Assembly: GCF_002743375.1 (NCBI RefSeq)
Contig: NZ_PDZC01000003.1
Coordinates: 310,001 to 374,000, forward strand
Direction: 5' to 3'
From: Sporosarcina sp. P34
GTDB taxonomy: Bacteria; Bacillota; Bacilli; Bacillales_A; Planococcaceae
DNA length: 64,000 nucleotides
Part shown: positions 46,016-55,365 of the stretch, one piece after another
How the letters are laid out: each line of letters begins with the position of its first letter
Numbering within the stretch: position 1 is the first letter of the stretch
Made by a program: the position numbers and the translations under genes
The notes under the pieces: generated by a model
Seen by the model: the letters and a program-made list of their open reading frames with translations, nothing else
What the model was told of the DNA's origin: nothing
Database searches by the model: none

Positions 46016-46771
46016 ATGGAATGGCTCTATAGTAGTTTTATCTTCCTTTATGGCATTACATTTGGCTCTTTTTTTAACGTAGTCGGCATACGCTTGCCGG
46101 TAAAGGAATCCATCGTGTCACCACCATCTCGCTGTACGACGTGTGATCGTAATTTGACCGCAGTGGATCTCGTGCCGGTTTTCTCTTATGTGTTCTTGCG
46201 TGGGAAGTGCCGCGGATGTAAGGAGAAGATCAGTGCTCTCTATCCCGTGATGGAGCTGATCACGGGTGTACTGTTCGTCTGTGCGTATGTACACTTCGGA
46301 TTTCAATGGGAACTTGTTGTGGCATGGTTATTTATCTCCATGTTGGTTATTTTAACGGTATCCGATCTAAAATATATGTTGATTCCGAATAAAATCTTGT
46401 TGCCGTTTGGTATCGCGATTTTCATCTTGCGCTTCGTCAGTCCGCTGACGCCTTGGTGGGATAGCTTGCTCGGTGCTGCGGTGGGGTTCGGTTTGTTGCT
46501 GTTGATTGCTATCGTGTCGAACGGCGGTATGGGCGGTGGCGATATTAAGTTGTTTTTCGTGATTGGTTTGGTGCTCGGGACGATGCAGACGTTAATTACG
46601 CTGTTTCTCGCTTCATTGATAGGCGCGATTGTTGGCATGATCTTCTTGAAAAAGACGAAGCAAGGACGTAAAACACCTGTGCCATTCGGTCCTTCGATTG
46701 CGGTCGCTGCACTCATTGCGTATTTCTATGGTGCGCAGCTTGTCAGTTGGTATACAGGTTTGTTGAACTGA
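46016..46771 (+). CDS. comC: Prepilin peptidase (PilD/ComC)
   Basis: A 251-residue aspartic membrane protease and N-methyltransferase. The cytoplasmic zinc domain has CTTC and CRGC pairs (residues about 41-67). The catalytic aspartates are in VSDLKYMLIPNK and GGGDIKLF. It should process all five prepilins of this cluster. It occupies the same place (folC side of maf) as comC in B. subtilis. Confidence 0.94.
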   Translation: MEWLYSSFIFLYGITFGSFFNVVGIRLPVKESIVSPPSRCTTCDRNLTAVDLVPVFSYVFLRGKCRGCKEKISALYPVMELITGVLFVCAYVHFGFQWELVVAWLFISMLVILTVSDLKYMLIPNKILLPFGIAIFILRFVSPLTPWWDSLLGAAVGFGLLLLIAIVSNGGMGGGDIKLFFVIGLVLGTMQTLITLFLASLIGAIVGMIFLKKTKQGRKTPVPFGPSIAVAALIAYFYGAQLVSWYTGLLN

Positions 46772-46788
46772 ATCGGTAAATGTTTATG

Positions 46789-46818
46789 GACGAGACGACA
46801 ACAGTCTCGTCTTTTTTT
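46789..46818 (+). terminator. Terminator of the pilM-comC operon
   Basis: GACGAGAC/GTCTCGTC followed by seven Ts. Confidence 0.9.
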
Positions 46819-46862
46819 ACGTTCATTTTGATAAGGTGGAAGAAAACTAGTGGAGTGATGGA

Positions 46863-47489
46863 ATGAATTTCCGCAGGACGTATTCAAAGAACATTGTGAT
46901 TCGGGCGTTAGTGCAAGGGATAGCGATCGGCTTGATCGCAGTACTAGTGATCGGGCTGACGATATCGACTACGGGAGAGAAAAAGGATAAGGCGAATGAG
47001 ACGGTAGCGACGACTGGACCGAAGACAGACGAGCAGGAAGGAGCAGCTGAGGGTGGAGATACTATGTTCGTTAAGCAGCATGGTGTGTTTTCCAGTCAAG
47101 AGGCAGCGACGGATTTTGTGGCGGACAATCCGAGTCTTGCAAGTACGGCTATCGTGCCAGCGGGGGGACAGTTCTATGTCTGGGGTGCGGTTTGGCTAAA
47201 AGAGAGTGATGTCATTTTGAAGGAAGGCGAAGATGCATTCAAGAAGAGAATTACAGTCGCACCGGGCACTTGCAAGTCTGCAGATGCCGGCGAGGTGAAA
47301 AAAGCGTTGTTTGCTGAGGATTTATCGAAAATTGAATTGTCTAAGGGTGCAAAAGATGCGAAAAAAGGTGGAGACTTTGCGAAGAAAGTGACCGCCATTA
47401 CTGCATTTACAAAGGATTCCTCTGTCGCGAGAGTACATCTGTTGGCGCATTATTCGAATCAAGACCCATGCTTCAAAATTCAATTTTGA
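46863..47489 (+). CDS. SpoIIB-like membrane protein (SPOR-type domain)
   Basis: A 208-residue bitopic protein: a basic N-terminus, one transmembrane helix (about 14-36), a flexible linker, then an external domain whose start (VKQHGVFSSQEAATDFVADN) resembles SPOR domains that bind denuded peptidoglycan. In B. subtilis spoIIB, a SPOR protein of septal engulfment, sits between comC and maf. This protein has the same place and topology but is shorter. SpoIIB orthology is inference. Confidence 0.6.
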   Translation: MNFRRTYSKNIVIRALVQGIAIGLIAVLVIGLTISTTGEKKDKANETVATTGPKTDEQEGAAEGGDTMFVKQHGVFSSQEAATDFVADNPSLASTAIVPAGGQFYVWGAVWLKESDVILKEGEDAFKKRITVAPGTCKSADAGEVKKALFAEDLSKIELSKGAKDAKKGGDFAKKVTAITAFTKDSSVARVHLLAHYSNQDPCFKIQF

Positions 47490-47529
47490 TCCCATATACG
47501 GGGGAAGAATTGAATTTTGCCCTTTTTTC
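47474..47529 (+). terminator. Terminator before maf
   Basis: CAAAATTCAATT/AATTGAATTTTG (47474-47485/47508-47519), overlapping the stop codon, followed by CCC and six Ts. Confidence 0.8.
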
Positions 47530-47574
47530 AAATCGCGTGAAATAGCGTACACTAGGAAAAAGGGGGTTGTTCCA

Positions 47575-48171
47575 ATGAAATTTAGTAGTGTAAAACCTAT
47601 CGTGCTGGCATCTTCTTCACCGAGACGTAAAGAACTATTACAGCTTGCAGGAATTGATTTTATCGTGAGACCGAGCGATGTAGACGAGAATTTGCCGTTT
47701 ACACCAGAAGAGCCATATGAATATGCGGTTCGTCTGTCTGAGCAAAAGGCGCTTGCGGTAGTTGAATCAGAGGAAGAAATTATCATTGCGGCAGATACGA
47801 TTGTAGTGAAAGACGGCAAAGTGTTCCCAAAGCCAGAAGATGACGCGCAAGCCATTGATTTCTTAATGGAGCTGTCTGGAGAGTTACATGAAGTGATTAC
47901 AGGTGTGACGATCCTTGCGAAGGGGAAGACGATACAGTTTGCTGGTTTGTCTCAAGTGAAATTTAGGAAACTGGATGAAGAACTCGTTCGTGCCTATGTG
48001 AAATCAGGAGATGCTTCAGATAAAGCAGGTGCGTACGGCATCCAAACGCAAGGGATGCTGTTTGTGGAAAATATGGTAGGCGATTATCAAAACATCGTCG
48101 GGTTGCCGATCAGTGATCTAGTCAACCGTATGCGTCAAGAAGGGTTGCTGACTTTAGAAGGTGGTGCGTAA
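47575..48171 (+). CDS. maf: Maf-family nucleotide pyrophosphatase
   Basis: A 198-residue house-cleaning enzyme that hydrolyses non-canonical or modified NTPs (mainly dTTP/UTP in this subgroup). The start VLASSSPRRKELLQLAG is the Maf signature; AADTIVVKDGK and SGDASDKAGAYGIQ are active-site loops. It overlaps radC by one base, as the A of TAATG. Confidence 0.94.
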   Translation: MKFSSVKPIVLASSSPRRKELLQLAGIDFIVRPSDVDENLPFTPEEPYEYAVRLSEQKALAVVESEEEIIIAADTIVVKDGKVFPKPEDDAQAIDFLMELSGELHEVITGVTILAKGKTIQFAGLSQVKFRKLDEELVRAYVKSGDASDKAGAYGIQTQGMLFVENMVGDYQNIVGLPISDLVNRMRQEGLLTLEGGA

Positions 48172-48869
48172 TGCCACTTGATCTAGCCCCGCAAATGATG
48201 ATCCGTGATGTACATATCGCGGATAGGCCCCGGGAGCGTTTGATACGGGAAGGGGCGGACAGTTTATCCAACCAAGAGCTGATGGCAATTCTGTTGCGCT
48301 CTGGCTCACGCTCAGAGTCTGTTTTGGTACTTGCCAACCGCGTCTTGTCGACGATTGATCGTTTGCAAGATTTGAAAGAGTTGACAGTGGATGAGATGAC
48401 GAAGATTAAAGGAATTGGTGAAGCGAAGGCTGTGCAGTTGTTAGCCGCAGCAGAACTCGGCAAGCGATTATATCGGGCAGCCCCGCACGAACGCTATAAG
48501 ATTCGTTCACCAGAAGATGCCGCGAATTATTTAATGACGGATATGTCATCGTTGAACCAGGAACATTTCGTGGTGTTATTTTTGAATGTAAAAAATGAAG
48601 TGTTACATAAGCAGACGATTTTCATTGGCAGTTTAAATTCTTCCATAGTACATCCGCGTGAAGTGTTCCGTGAAGCTTTTAAACGGTCGGCCGCATCGAT
48701 GATTATTTCGCATAATCATCCGAGTGGCGACACGACACCTTCAAGGGAAGACATCGAAGTGACGAAACGACTGATGGAAGCGGGTCAGATCATGGGTGTG
48801 GATGTGCTCGATCATATCATTATCGGCGATCAGAAATTCATTAGTTTAAAAGACAAAGGGTACATCTAA
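48171..48869 (+). CDS. radC: RadC-family protein (JAB/MPN domain)
   Basis: A 232-residue protein. The N-terminal helix-hairpin-helix (MTKIKGIGEAKAVQLLAA) is followed by the metalloprotease-like JAB domain with the metal motif SHNHPSGDTTPSREDI near residue 180. The family was once linked to DNA repair, but its role is unsettled. The maf-radC-mreB order is kept as in B. subtilis. Confidence 0.94.
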   Translation: MPLDLAPQMMIRDVHIADRPRERLIREGADSLSNQELMAILLRSGSRSESVLVLANRVLSTIDRLQDLKELTVDEMTKIKGIGEAKAVQLLAAAELGKRLYRAAPHERYKIRSPEDAANYLMTDMSSLNQEHFVVLFLNVKNEVLHKQTIFIGSLNSSIVHPREVFREAFKRSAASMIISHNHPSGDTTPSREDIEVTKRLMEAGQIMGVDVLDHIIIGDQKFISLKDKGYI

Positions 48870-48897
48870 AAGCGTGAAAATTGTCGCGCGAAAGTGG

Positions 48898-48924
48898 AGA
48901 GACTGGGAAATCAGTCTCTTTTTC
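48898..48924 (+). terminator. radC terminator
   Basis: AGAGACTG/CAGTCTCT followed by a T run. Confidence 0.8.
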
Positions 48925-48977
48925 GATGTTTTTTGCAAACTGGCCGGGTGACACTGTAAATTAAGTTACCTTTCCGT

Positions 48978-48983
48978 TATAAT
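48978..48983 (+). promoter_or_regulatory. mreB -10 element
   Basis: TATAAT at 48978-48983, with only a weak -35 (TGTAAA, 48955-48960, 17-bp spacer). Confidence 0.4.
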
Positions 48984-49038
48984 GTGGTGTATGCTTTTAA
49001 GAATACCGATGATGGTTTTATAGAAAGGGAGAATTGAC

Positions 49039-50052
49039 TTGTTTGGTTTCAGATCAAGAAACGTAGGGATTGACTTGGGAACAGCCAATACTCTAGTTTT
49101 CATTAAGGATAAAGGTATTGTGCTAAGGGAACCTTCTGTCGTAGCGAAAAATACGACGACCGGTGAGATCGTTGCTGTAGGCAGTGAAGCCCATGCCATG
49201 ATCGGACGTACACCGAGTTCAGTCGTGGCAATTCGCCCGATGCGAGAAGGGGTCATTGCAGATTTTGAAACAACAACTGCCATGATTCGTCATTATTTAA
49301 AAGAAGCGCTAAAATCAGCAGGGAATTCATGGACGAAACCTACCGTTATGGTTTGTGTGCCATATGGTATTACATCTGTTGAGCAACGCGCAGTGACCGA
49401 TGCTGCACGTCAAGCGGGTGCGAAAGAAGCGTATACGATCGAAGAACCTTTTGCGGCTGCAATCGGTGCGGATTTGCCCGTATGGGAACCAACGGGCAGT
49501 ATGGTCGTCGATATAGGCGGAGGTACGACGGAAGTGGCCATCATTTCTCTAGGCGGCATCGTGACGAGTACTTCGATCCGTGTAGGTGGAGATTCTATGG
49601 ATTCCGCTATCATAACGTATATCCGTAAAGAATATAAATTGATGATCGGTGAACGTACAGCTGAAAATATTAAAATGCAAATTGGTTCGGCGTTTGATTT
49701 AGATAAGACGGAGAAAATGGACATCCACGGTCGTGATTTATTGACAGGTTTACCGAAAACGATGGAAATTAATTCGCAAGAAATCACAAAAGCACTTCGT
49801 GAGCCAATGGATTTAATTATTGAAGGTATGAGAAAGACGCTTGAACAGACACCACCTGAATTGGCGTCAGACGTCATGGAACGTGGAATTGTCTTAACAG
49901 GTGGCGGTTCATTACTTCGTAATCTCGATAAAGCCATTTCTGAAGAAACAAAAATGCCTGCATTTGTAGCAGAAGATACGTTAGACTGCGTAGTCATTGG
50001 AACAGGTAAAGCGTTGGATAATTTAGAACTCATTAAAAAAATTCAATCATAA
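49039..50052 (+). CDS. mreB: Rod shape-determining actin homologue MreB
   Basis: A 337-residue bacterial actin that organises lateral wall synthesis. It has [13 protein letters not shown] (phosphate 1), [19 protein letters not shown] (phosphate 2) and [16 protein letters not shown] (adenosine). The N-terminal FGFRSR is a short amphipathic membrane anchor. It starts with TTG behind AAAGGGAG. Presence of mreBCD implies rod morphology. Confidence 0.97.
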   Translation: MFGFRSRNVGIDLGTANTLVFIKDKGIVLREPSVVAKNTTTGEIVAVGSEAHAMIGRTPSSVVAIRPMREGVIADFETTTAMIRHYLKEALKSAGNSWTKPTVMVCVPYGITSVEQRAVTDAARQAGAKEAYTIEEPFAAAIGADLPVWEPTGSMVVDIGGGTTEVAIISLGGIVTSTSIRVGGDSMDSAIITYIRKEYKLMIGERTAENIKMQIGSAFDLDKTEKMDIHGRDLLTGLPKTMEINSQEITKALREPMDLIIEGMRKTLEQTPPELASDVMERGIVLTGGGSLLRNLDKAISEETKMPAFVAEDTLDCVVIGTGKALDNLELIKKIQS

Positions 50053-50076
50053 TATTAATTGGAGGAGATGTAGGCA

Positions 50077-50970
50077 ATGCCGCGTTTTTTTTCCAATAAA
50101 CGATTAATCATTTTATTAGTAGGAGTAATCGTCCTTGTGGCATTAATTGCATTTTCACTTCGCGACCGAAATCATGCAAATGTACCGGAACAAGCAGTGA
50201 AGGATGTCGTAGGTTTCGGGCAGTCGCTCGTTACGAAACCAGCCCACTTTGTGACGGGACTGATTGAAAATATTGATACGATGCTTAATACATACGAAGA
50301 AAACAAACGATTAAAAAAGCGTCTGGAAACGTATGCCGCTATGCAAGCGGAGTTGGTGGATGTTAAAGCAAATAATGTGAAGTTACGTGGAATCATTGAT
50401 AAGCAAGAAGATCTGCGCGCATTTGAGCCGATACAAGCCACGGTGATCTCACGCAATCCCGATCAATGGGAAGAGAAGATCATCATCGACAAAGGGACGA
50501 CAGCTGGAGTGGACGTCAATATGGCGGTCATGACGGCGCAAGGTCTGATTGGTAAAGTCATTTTGTCGACTCCATTCACGTCAACAGTCGAATTGATTTC
50601 AACGGAAAATAGCGATTTCCGTGTGGCGGCTATGGTAGTTGGCCAAGAAGAAATGTTTGGTTTAATCGAAGGATACGATCGGACTTCGGGACAATTGATC
50701 ATGAAGAGGCTAGATTCGAGTTTCAATGTAAAAAAAGGAATGCAAGTCATATCTTCAGGGCTTGGAGGAATCTTCCCTAAAGGCATTTTGATAGGGGAAG
50801 TAACCGAAGTTTCCACGGACGACTACGGACTGACGAAACTGGCCTATATAAAACCGGCAGCAACTTTCTCGCAACTAGATCATGTGATGATCGCAAAGCG
50901 TTCCATGACAGTTGTCGATGGGACTGACGGGGGTAACTCCGCAACGACTAAAGGAGACGATGAGTCATGA
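50077..50970 (+). CDS. mreC: Rod shape-determining protein MreC
   Basis: A 297-residue bitopic protein: transmembrane helix (about 9-27), a coiled coil (ENKRLKKRLETYAAMQAEL), then the double beta-barrel extracellular domain (VISRNPDQWEEKIIIDKGT). It scaffolds the elongasome outside the membrane. Four-base overlap with mreD. Confidence 0.95.
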   Translation: MPRFFSNKRLIILLVGVIVLVALIAFSLRDRNHANVPEQAVKDVVGFGQSLVTKPAHFVTGLIENIDTMLNTYEENKRLKKRLETYAAMQAELVDVKANNVKLRGIIDKQEDLRAFEPIQATVISRNPDQWEEKIIIDKGTTAGVDVNMAVMTAQGLIGKVILSTPFTSTVELISTENSDFRVAAMVVGQEEMFGLIEGYDRTSGQLIMKRLDSSFNVKKGMQVISSGLGGIFPKGILIGEVTEVSTDDYGLTKLAYIKPAATFSQLDHVMIAKRSMTVVDGTDGGNSATTKGDDES

Positions 50971-51488
50971 TCCGTTTCATCATTCCTTTAATTGCCATCT
51001 TATTATTTTTCCTAGAACCTATTTTCAGTCTGTTTTCACCGATTGAGATGAACGGTAATTTATATGTCACGGTCCCTAGGTTCCTAATTGTCTATTTAAT
51101 TTTCATTGCCACGTATTATACTAGCAAGCGAGCGATTATTTACGGATTTGTCCTTGGACTGTTGTATGATATGTATCATATTGATATTATTGGATTATAC
51201 ACATTCATGTATCCACTGATTTGTTATGTTGCGGCGTTAGTAATTCGACAAATTGAGCGTCATACCGTGACGGTTATGGTATTATCAGTAGTAATGATTG
51301 TGTTACTGGAATTGTTGTCGTACTTTTTTGCTAGTGTGATTGCGTTAACGTCCATTGATTTCGGCGAATTCTTTACGAGTCGACTCGTTCCGACAATGAT
51401 TGCGAATTCATTATTTATTGTGATGTTCGGCTATATGTTCAAACAGATTACAGAGAAAAGATTTTTGCAAAAACAAGCAGGTTTTTAA
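50967..51488 (+). CDS. mreD: Rod shape-determining protein MreD
   Basis: A 173-residue integral membrane protein with five to six hydrophobic segments and the family-like FVLGLLYDMYHIDIIGLYTF. Translationally coupled to mreC. Confidence 0.93.
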   Translation: MIRFIIPLIAILLFFLEPIFSLFSPIEMNGNLYVTVPRFLIVYLIFIATYYTSKRAIIYGFVLGLLYDMYHIDIIGLYTFMYPLICYVAALVIRQIERHTVTVMVLSVVMIVLLELLSYFFASVIALTSIDFGEFFTSRLVPTMIANSLFIVMFGYMFKQITEKRFLQKQAGF

Positions 51489-51507
51489 GTATTGTGAGGT
51501 GATGTAG

Positions 51508-52179
51508 GTGACGAAATCACAGTTGATAACGATAAAAGGAACAAAAGACGGCTTAGTATTACGATTGGATGACCATTGCTCATTTACCGAATTGCTAAGT
51601 GAGTTGAAAGAAAAAGTGCAGAGCAGCGTACTTGAAGGTGTGTCTGAAGTACAGTTGCATCTGGGGCATCGTTATTGTGACGAGAAAGACATGAACAAGA
51701 TTCAATCGGTCATTCATACTTCCCCTCATTTACGAGTTTCGAAGGTACATAGTGACGTCATTTCGTTAAAAGAGTGTGAAAGAAAGTTGATCGAGAAGCA
51801 GTCCGAAACCTATATAGGAATCGTTCGATCGGGTCAGGTCGTAAAGGCTGATGGCGATTTGGTCGTTATCGGTGATGTGAATCAGAGTGCGCAAGTCATT
51901 GCGGGCGGCAGTATTTATGTACTGGGTCGTGTCAAAGGCATTGCACATGCGGGAGCACAAGGCAATAAAGACGCAGTCATTGCTGCATCTTGGTTGGAGG
52001 CGACGCATCTGAAAATTGCGGATAAAATCGAAATCATGACCGATGAATTGACGATTCTTTCTGAGCAACCTGAAATGGAATGTGCGTATCTTCAAAAGAA
52101 TGGGCAGATTGCGATAGACCGTCTTCAGGAGCTCCGATATTTACGTCCGGACCTTGCTACATTTAAGGGAGGTATATAA
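51508..52179 (+). CDS. minC: Septum site-determining protein MinC
   Basis: A 223-residue FtsZ-polymerisation inhibitor. The N-terminal domain (LVLRLDDHCSFTELLSELKEK) joins a C-terminal beta-helix (VVIGDVNQSAQVIAGGSIYVLGRVKGIAHAG split by turns) that binds MinD and dimerises. It starts with GTG behind TGAGGTGATG and ends one base before minD. Confidence 0.94.
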   Translation: MTKSQLITIKGTKDGLVLRLDDHCSFTELLSELKEKVQSSVLEGVSEVQLHLGHRYCDEKDMNKIQSVIHTSPHLRVSKVHSDVISLKECERKLIEKQSETYIGIVRSGQVVKADGDLVVIGDVNQSAQVIAGGSIYVLGRVKGIAHAGAQGNKDAVIAASWLEATHLKIADKIEIMTDELTILSEQPEMECAYLQKNGQIAIDRLQELRYLRPDLATFKGGI

Positions 52180-52180
52180 T

Positions 52181-52981
52181 TTGGGAGAAGCAATTGTCAT
52201 TACTTCTGGTAAAGGTGGCGTTGGAAAGACTACAACGTCAGCCAATCTTGGTACCGCTCTTGCGTTACAAGGGAAAAAAGTGTGTTTAATCGATACAGAT
52301 ATCGGTCTGCGTAACTTGGACGTAATTCTTGGCCTGGAAAACCGGATCATTTATGATTTGGTCGATGTGGTAGAAGAGCGTTGTAAAGTACATCAGGCCC
52401 TTGTGAAAGATAAGCGCTTCGAGGATCGATTGTTCTTGCTGCCAGCAGCACAGACTACCGATAAGAGTGCCGTGAATCCGGAACAAATGAAGAAGCTCAT
52501 TTTAGAATTAAAACAGGATTATGATTATGTGTTAATTGACTGCCCGGCAGGAATTGAGCAAGGATTCAAAAATGCGATTTCTGGTGCGGACCGCGCAATT
52601 GTCGTGACGACGCCAGAGATTTCTGCTGTACGTGACGCAGACCGTATTATTGGACTGCTTGAAGCAGAAGAAGAACTTGAGCCGCCGAAATTGATTATCA
52701 ACCGCATTAGAAGTGGTATGATGGAAAGCGGCGAAACGTTGGATGTCAATGAAATCACGACGCATTTATCGATTGATTTATTAGGTATCGTAATGGATGA
52801 TCAAAACGTTATTTCTGCTTCAAATAAAGGCGAACCTGTCGTGATGGACCCGACAAACCCAGCCGCAATCGGTTATCGCAATATTGCACGACGCATCTTA
52901 GGTGAGTCTGTGCCATTGATGACGATGGAGAAAAGCAAAGCAGGATTCTTCGGCAAAATCAAGAATATGTTCAGTAAATAA
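52181..52981 (+). CDS. minD: Septum site-determining ATPase MinD
   Basis: A 266-residue deviant Walker A ATPase: GKGGVGKT at 10-17, IDTDIGLRNLDVILG, and the C-terminal amphipathic membrane helix (GFFGKIKNMF). It brings MinC to the membrane. The TTG at 52181 yields the conserved MGEAIVITSGKGG start and has AAGGGAGG upstream. No minE is expected in Bacillales, and none is seen. Confidence 0.97.
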   Translation: MGEAIVITSGKGGVGKTTTSANLGTALALQGKKVCLIDTDIGLRNLDVILGLENRIIYDLVDVVEERCKVHQALVKDKRFEDRLFLLPAAQTTDKSAVNPEQMKKLILELKQDYDYVLIDCPAGIEQGFKNAISGADRAIVVTTPEISAVRDADRIIGLLEAEEELEPPKLIINRIRSGMMESGETLDVNEITTHLSIDLLGIVMDDQNVISASNKGEPVVMDPTNPAAIGYRNIARRILGESVPLMTMEKSKAGFFGKIKNMFSK

Positions 52982-52990
52982 TATAAACTC

Positions 52991-53026
52991 AAAGCTCAGT
53001 GCCTTTTACGGTGCTGAGTTTTTTCA
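52991..53026 (+). terminator. minD terminator
   Basis: CTCAGTGCC/GGTGCTGAG (G-U pairs) followed by six Ts. Confidence 0.82.
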
Positions 53027-53080
53027 TTCGTCATTTATTTCTCCTTCTTTTCATACACTGCAGGTAAGGGAGGGGACGTG

Positions 53081-53623
53081 ATGAAGTGGAAAACAAAATG
53101 GATCATGGCCATTGTGCTGTTGGTGTCCGTTGTGGGTTTATCAAAACTGGAAGAACGTCAGCTAATCAATATACCTATTACACAATATGTGACGACAGGG
53201 AAAGATTTTGTGGTGATGAAGAAGTGGGTTTCTTCCTTGATATCAGAAGATGAAGTCATCACGGTATCAGGGAATTCGGCATTTAATCCATTAAAGACGT
53301 ACGAATCGTTCCAACCCTATCAAGACGGAGCTATTATCTCGTATACGCAACCTATGTCGATTACTTCACAGGGAAGCGGACTAGTCGTCTTTACAGGCTA
53401 TACGAGGCAGTCAGGAAAGACGGTGACTGTTCAGTACGATAACGGCGATGAAGTAACGTATGGGTTTGTAGGCTCGTTCTCAACGCTTCCATACACAGCT
53501 GTGAGGCTTGGAGATGAGATTGCGGTAATGGCTGAGGAAGCGGTATATATTCGCGTTAAACGTAATGGGATACCGCTGGAGCCTACCGTGCTGGCAACGT
53601 ATATGTCAGGCGGCCAGCAATGA
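53081..53623 (+). CDS. spoIVFA: SpoIVFA-like membrane-bound regulator (LytM/M23 fold)
   Basis: A 180-residue bitopic protein: transmembrane helix (about 6-23), linker, then a degenerate M23/LytM domain (GSGLVVFTGYTRQSGKTVTVQYDNG split). It holds the protease SpoIVFB inactive until signalled from the forespore. It is shorter than the about 264-residue B. subtilis protein. The ATG at 53081 follows GGGAGGGG. Overlaps spoIVFB by four bases. Confidence 0.85.
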   Translation: MKWKTKWIMAIVLLVSVVGLSKLEERQLINIPITQYVTTGKDFVVMKKWVSSLISEDEVITVSGNSAFNPLKTYESFQPYQDGAIISYTQPMSITSQGSGLVVFTGYTRQSGKTVTVQYDNGDEVTYGFVGSFSTLPYTAVRLGDEIAVMAEEAVYIRVKRNGIPLEPTVLATYMSGGQQ

Positions 53624-54237
53624 AGTATCGTATTCATCCGGTATTGTTGCCGATCTTTTTATTTTTCATGATTGTCGGTGGTGTGTCATTGTATGCGATG
53701 CTCTTATTCTCTTTACTTTTTCATGAACTTGGACACGTTTTGGCCGCACGACACGTCGGAATGAAAATTAGGAGTTGTACCATCTTACCGTATGGAGGGG
53801 AATTGCAATTTGTTAATCGGCAGTTGGCAACTAAACGGCAACGGCTGATCGTGGCGCTAGGTGGACCTGTCGCGACAGCCGTTTTATTAGTACTTGGCAT
53901 GTGTTTGACCTTCCCGGGTGATACACAGTTTTTACGAATTCAGATGATCTTGCTAAGCGTAAACTTATTACCCATTCTGCCACTTGATGGTGGACAAGTA
54001 GTGTCTATTTTGCTAGAGACGGAAGCAACGAAATACACCACTCGCTCAAATTTCCTACTGTACTCTATCGTCATGTCCGCATCGCTTTGTGCATTTTTCA
54101 TTGCGTACTTGCCCGATAGTTTGCCACTCGTACTGATCACCTCTTTTTTAGCAGTGCAAAACATTATTTCCTATCGTTTTAGAAGGTATGAGAGAGTCTT
54201 TGAACAGCTCACGAAAAGAGAAACTTCCTTCTTTTAA
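53620..54237 (+). CDS. spoIVFB: Sporulation intramembrane metalloprotease SpoIVFB
   Basis: A 205-residue site-2 protease with HELGH at 35-39 inside a membrane segment and the second zinc-ligand motif LPLDGGQVVSIL (Asp near residue 123). In B. subtilis it cleaves pro-sigma-K in the mother cell. It is shorter than the about 288-residue B. subtilis enzyme, so the C-terminal CBS domain appears to be missing or reduced. Confidence 0.9.
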   Translation: MKYRIHPVLLPIFLFFMIVGGVSLYAMLLFSLLFHELGHVLAARHVGMKIRSCTILPYGGELQFVNRQLATKRQRLIVALGGPVATAVLLVLGMCLTFPGDTQFLRIQMILLSVNLLPILPLDGGQVVSILLETEATKYTTRSNFLLYSIVMSASLCAFFIAYLPDSLPLVLITSFLAVQNIISYRFRRYERVFEQLTKRETSFF

Positions 54238-54256
54238 AAGATTCTAGGAATAATGC

Positions 54257-54285
54257 TTGACCTGCTCTTTTCTATGTGATAATAT
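54257..54285 (+). promoter_or_regulatory. rplU promoter
   Basis: TTGACC (54257-54262) and TAATAT (54280-54285), 17-bp spacer. Confidence 0.6.
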
Positions 54286-54299
54286 TTTACTGTTATTGA

Positions 54300-54390
54300 T
54301 TGTAGCACCCGTGCTACAACCGCACTAAACAGGTTCAAGTATTCGTAGGTTGAATCACCTGTCAAGGCGAGTCTGTATAATTAGAGGAGG
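54300..54390 (+). ncRNA. Ribosomal protein L21 leader
   Basis: The leader contains a GTAGCACCCGTGCTAC hairpin and, further on, an AACAGGTTCAAG/GTTGAATCACCTGT-like pairing just before the rplU ribosome site. This matches the position and general layout of the L21 leader of Bacillota, an autoregulatory structure. The fold was judged by eye only. Confidence 0.7.
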
Positions 54391-54397
54391 TGCAAGT

Positions 54398-54706
54398 ATG
54401 TACGCAATTATTGAAACTGGTGGAAAACAAATCAAAGTTGAAGCAGGCCAAGAGATCTTCATCGAGAAGATTGCTGGTGAAGCTGATGAAGTGGTAACTT
54501 TTGACAAGGTGCTAATGGTGGGCGGAGATGACGTTAAAGTCGGTGCTCCATTCGTAGAAGGCGCAACTGTTACAGGTAAGGTTGTCAAGCAAGGCCGCGC
54601 AAAGAAAATTGTTGTTTTCAAATATAAGGCGAAGAAAAACTATCGCAAAAAACAAGGACACCGTCAGCCATACACGAAAATCGTTATTGACGGAATCAAT
54701 CTATAA
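54398..54706 (+). CDS. rplU: 50S ribosomal protein L21
   Basis: A 102-residue L21: [18 protein letters not shown] at the start and [19 protein letters not shown] at the end are diagnostic. The ATG at 54398 follows AGAGGAGGTG. First gene of the rplU-prp-rpmA operon. Confidence 0.98.
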   Translation: MYAIIETGGKQIKVEAGQEIFIEKIAGEADEVVTFDKVLMVGGDDVKVGAPFVEGATVTGKVVKQGRAKKIVVFKYKAKKNYRKKQGHRQPYTKIVIDGINL

Positions 54707-54712
54707 TTCGGC

Positions 54713-55039
54713 ATGATACATGTCAGAATTATAAAAGAGCCTTCTGGGCGCATCTCAGTTTTTGAGATGGATGGTCATGCAAACTTTGCTGAACACGGAC
54801 AAGATCTAGTTTGTGCTGGTGCTTCTGCCGTATCATTTGGTGCGGTAAATGCTATTATGCAGTTGACTTCGATTGAACCCGATGTGGATCAAGGTGCGGA
54901 TGGTGGATACTTACGTGTGGCGTTTCCGGAAACGGAACAAGATGCGCAAGTTCAACTACTCCTGCAAGCAATGATTATTTCTTTACAAACGATTGAATTA
55001 GACTATGCAGATTATATAAAATTATCCTTTGAAAAGTAG
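54713..55039 (+). CDS. prp: Ribosomal-processing cysteine protease Prp
   Basis: A 108-residue protease (B. subtilis YsxB). Catalytic His22 and Cys34 lie in GHANFAEHG and LVCAGASAVSFG. It removes the N-terminal extension of L27, encoded next. The substrate motif is intact in this window, so the processing pair is complete. Confidence 0.95.
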   Translation: MIHVRIIKEPSGRISVFEMDGHANFAEHGQDLVCAGASAVSFGAVNAIMQLTSIEPDVDQGADGGYLRVAFPETEQDAQVQLLLQAMIISLQTIELDYADYIKLSFEK

Positions 55040-55051
55040 GAGGTGGCAGCT

Positions 55052-55345
55052 ATGTTACGTTTAGATCTTCAGTTTTTCGCATCGAAAAAAGGTGTAGGTT
55101 CTACTAAGAACGGTCGTGATTCACATTCGAAACGTCTTGGTGCTAAGCGCGCAGATGGACAAATCGTTTCCGGTGGATCAATCCTTTATCGCCAGCGTGG
55201 AACTAAAATTCACCCAGGTGAAAACGTTGGACGCGGTGGAGATGATACTCTATTCGCAAAAATCGATGGCGTCGTTCGTTTTGAACGTCTTGGCCGCGAC
55301 AAAAAGAAAGTCAGTGTCTACCCAGCAGCAACGCAAGAAGCTTAA
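55052..55345 (+). CDS. rpmA: 50S ribosomal protein L27, with Prp-cleaved leader peptide
   Basis: A 97-residue L27. The first nine residues MLRLDLQFF precede [15 protein letters not shown]; Prp should cut after Phe9, as shown for Staphylococcus aureus. The mature N-terminus reaches the peptidyl-transferase centre. The ATG at 55052 follows GTAGGAGGTGG. Confidence 0.98.
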   Translation: MLRLDLQFFASKKGVGSTKNGRDSHSKRLGAKRADGQIVSGGSILYRQRGTKIHPGENVGRGGDDTLFAKIDGVVRFERLGRDKKKVSVYPAATQEA

Positions 55346-55365
55346 TTGGATAGCATGACGATGTG

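Noticed and set aside
49410..50033. 207-codon frame antisense to mreB
   Set aside because: A shadow of a highly conserved gene; no ribosome site or protein-like domain.
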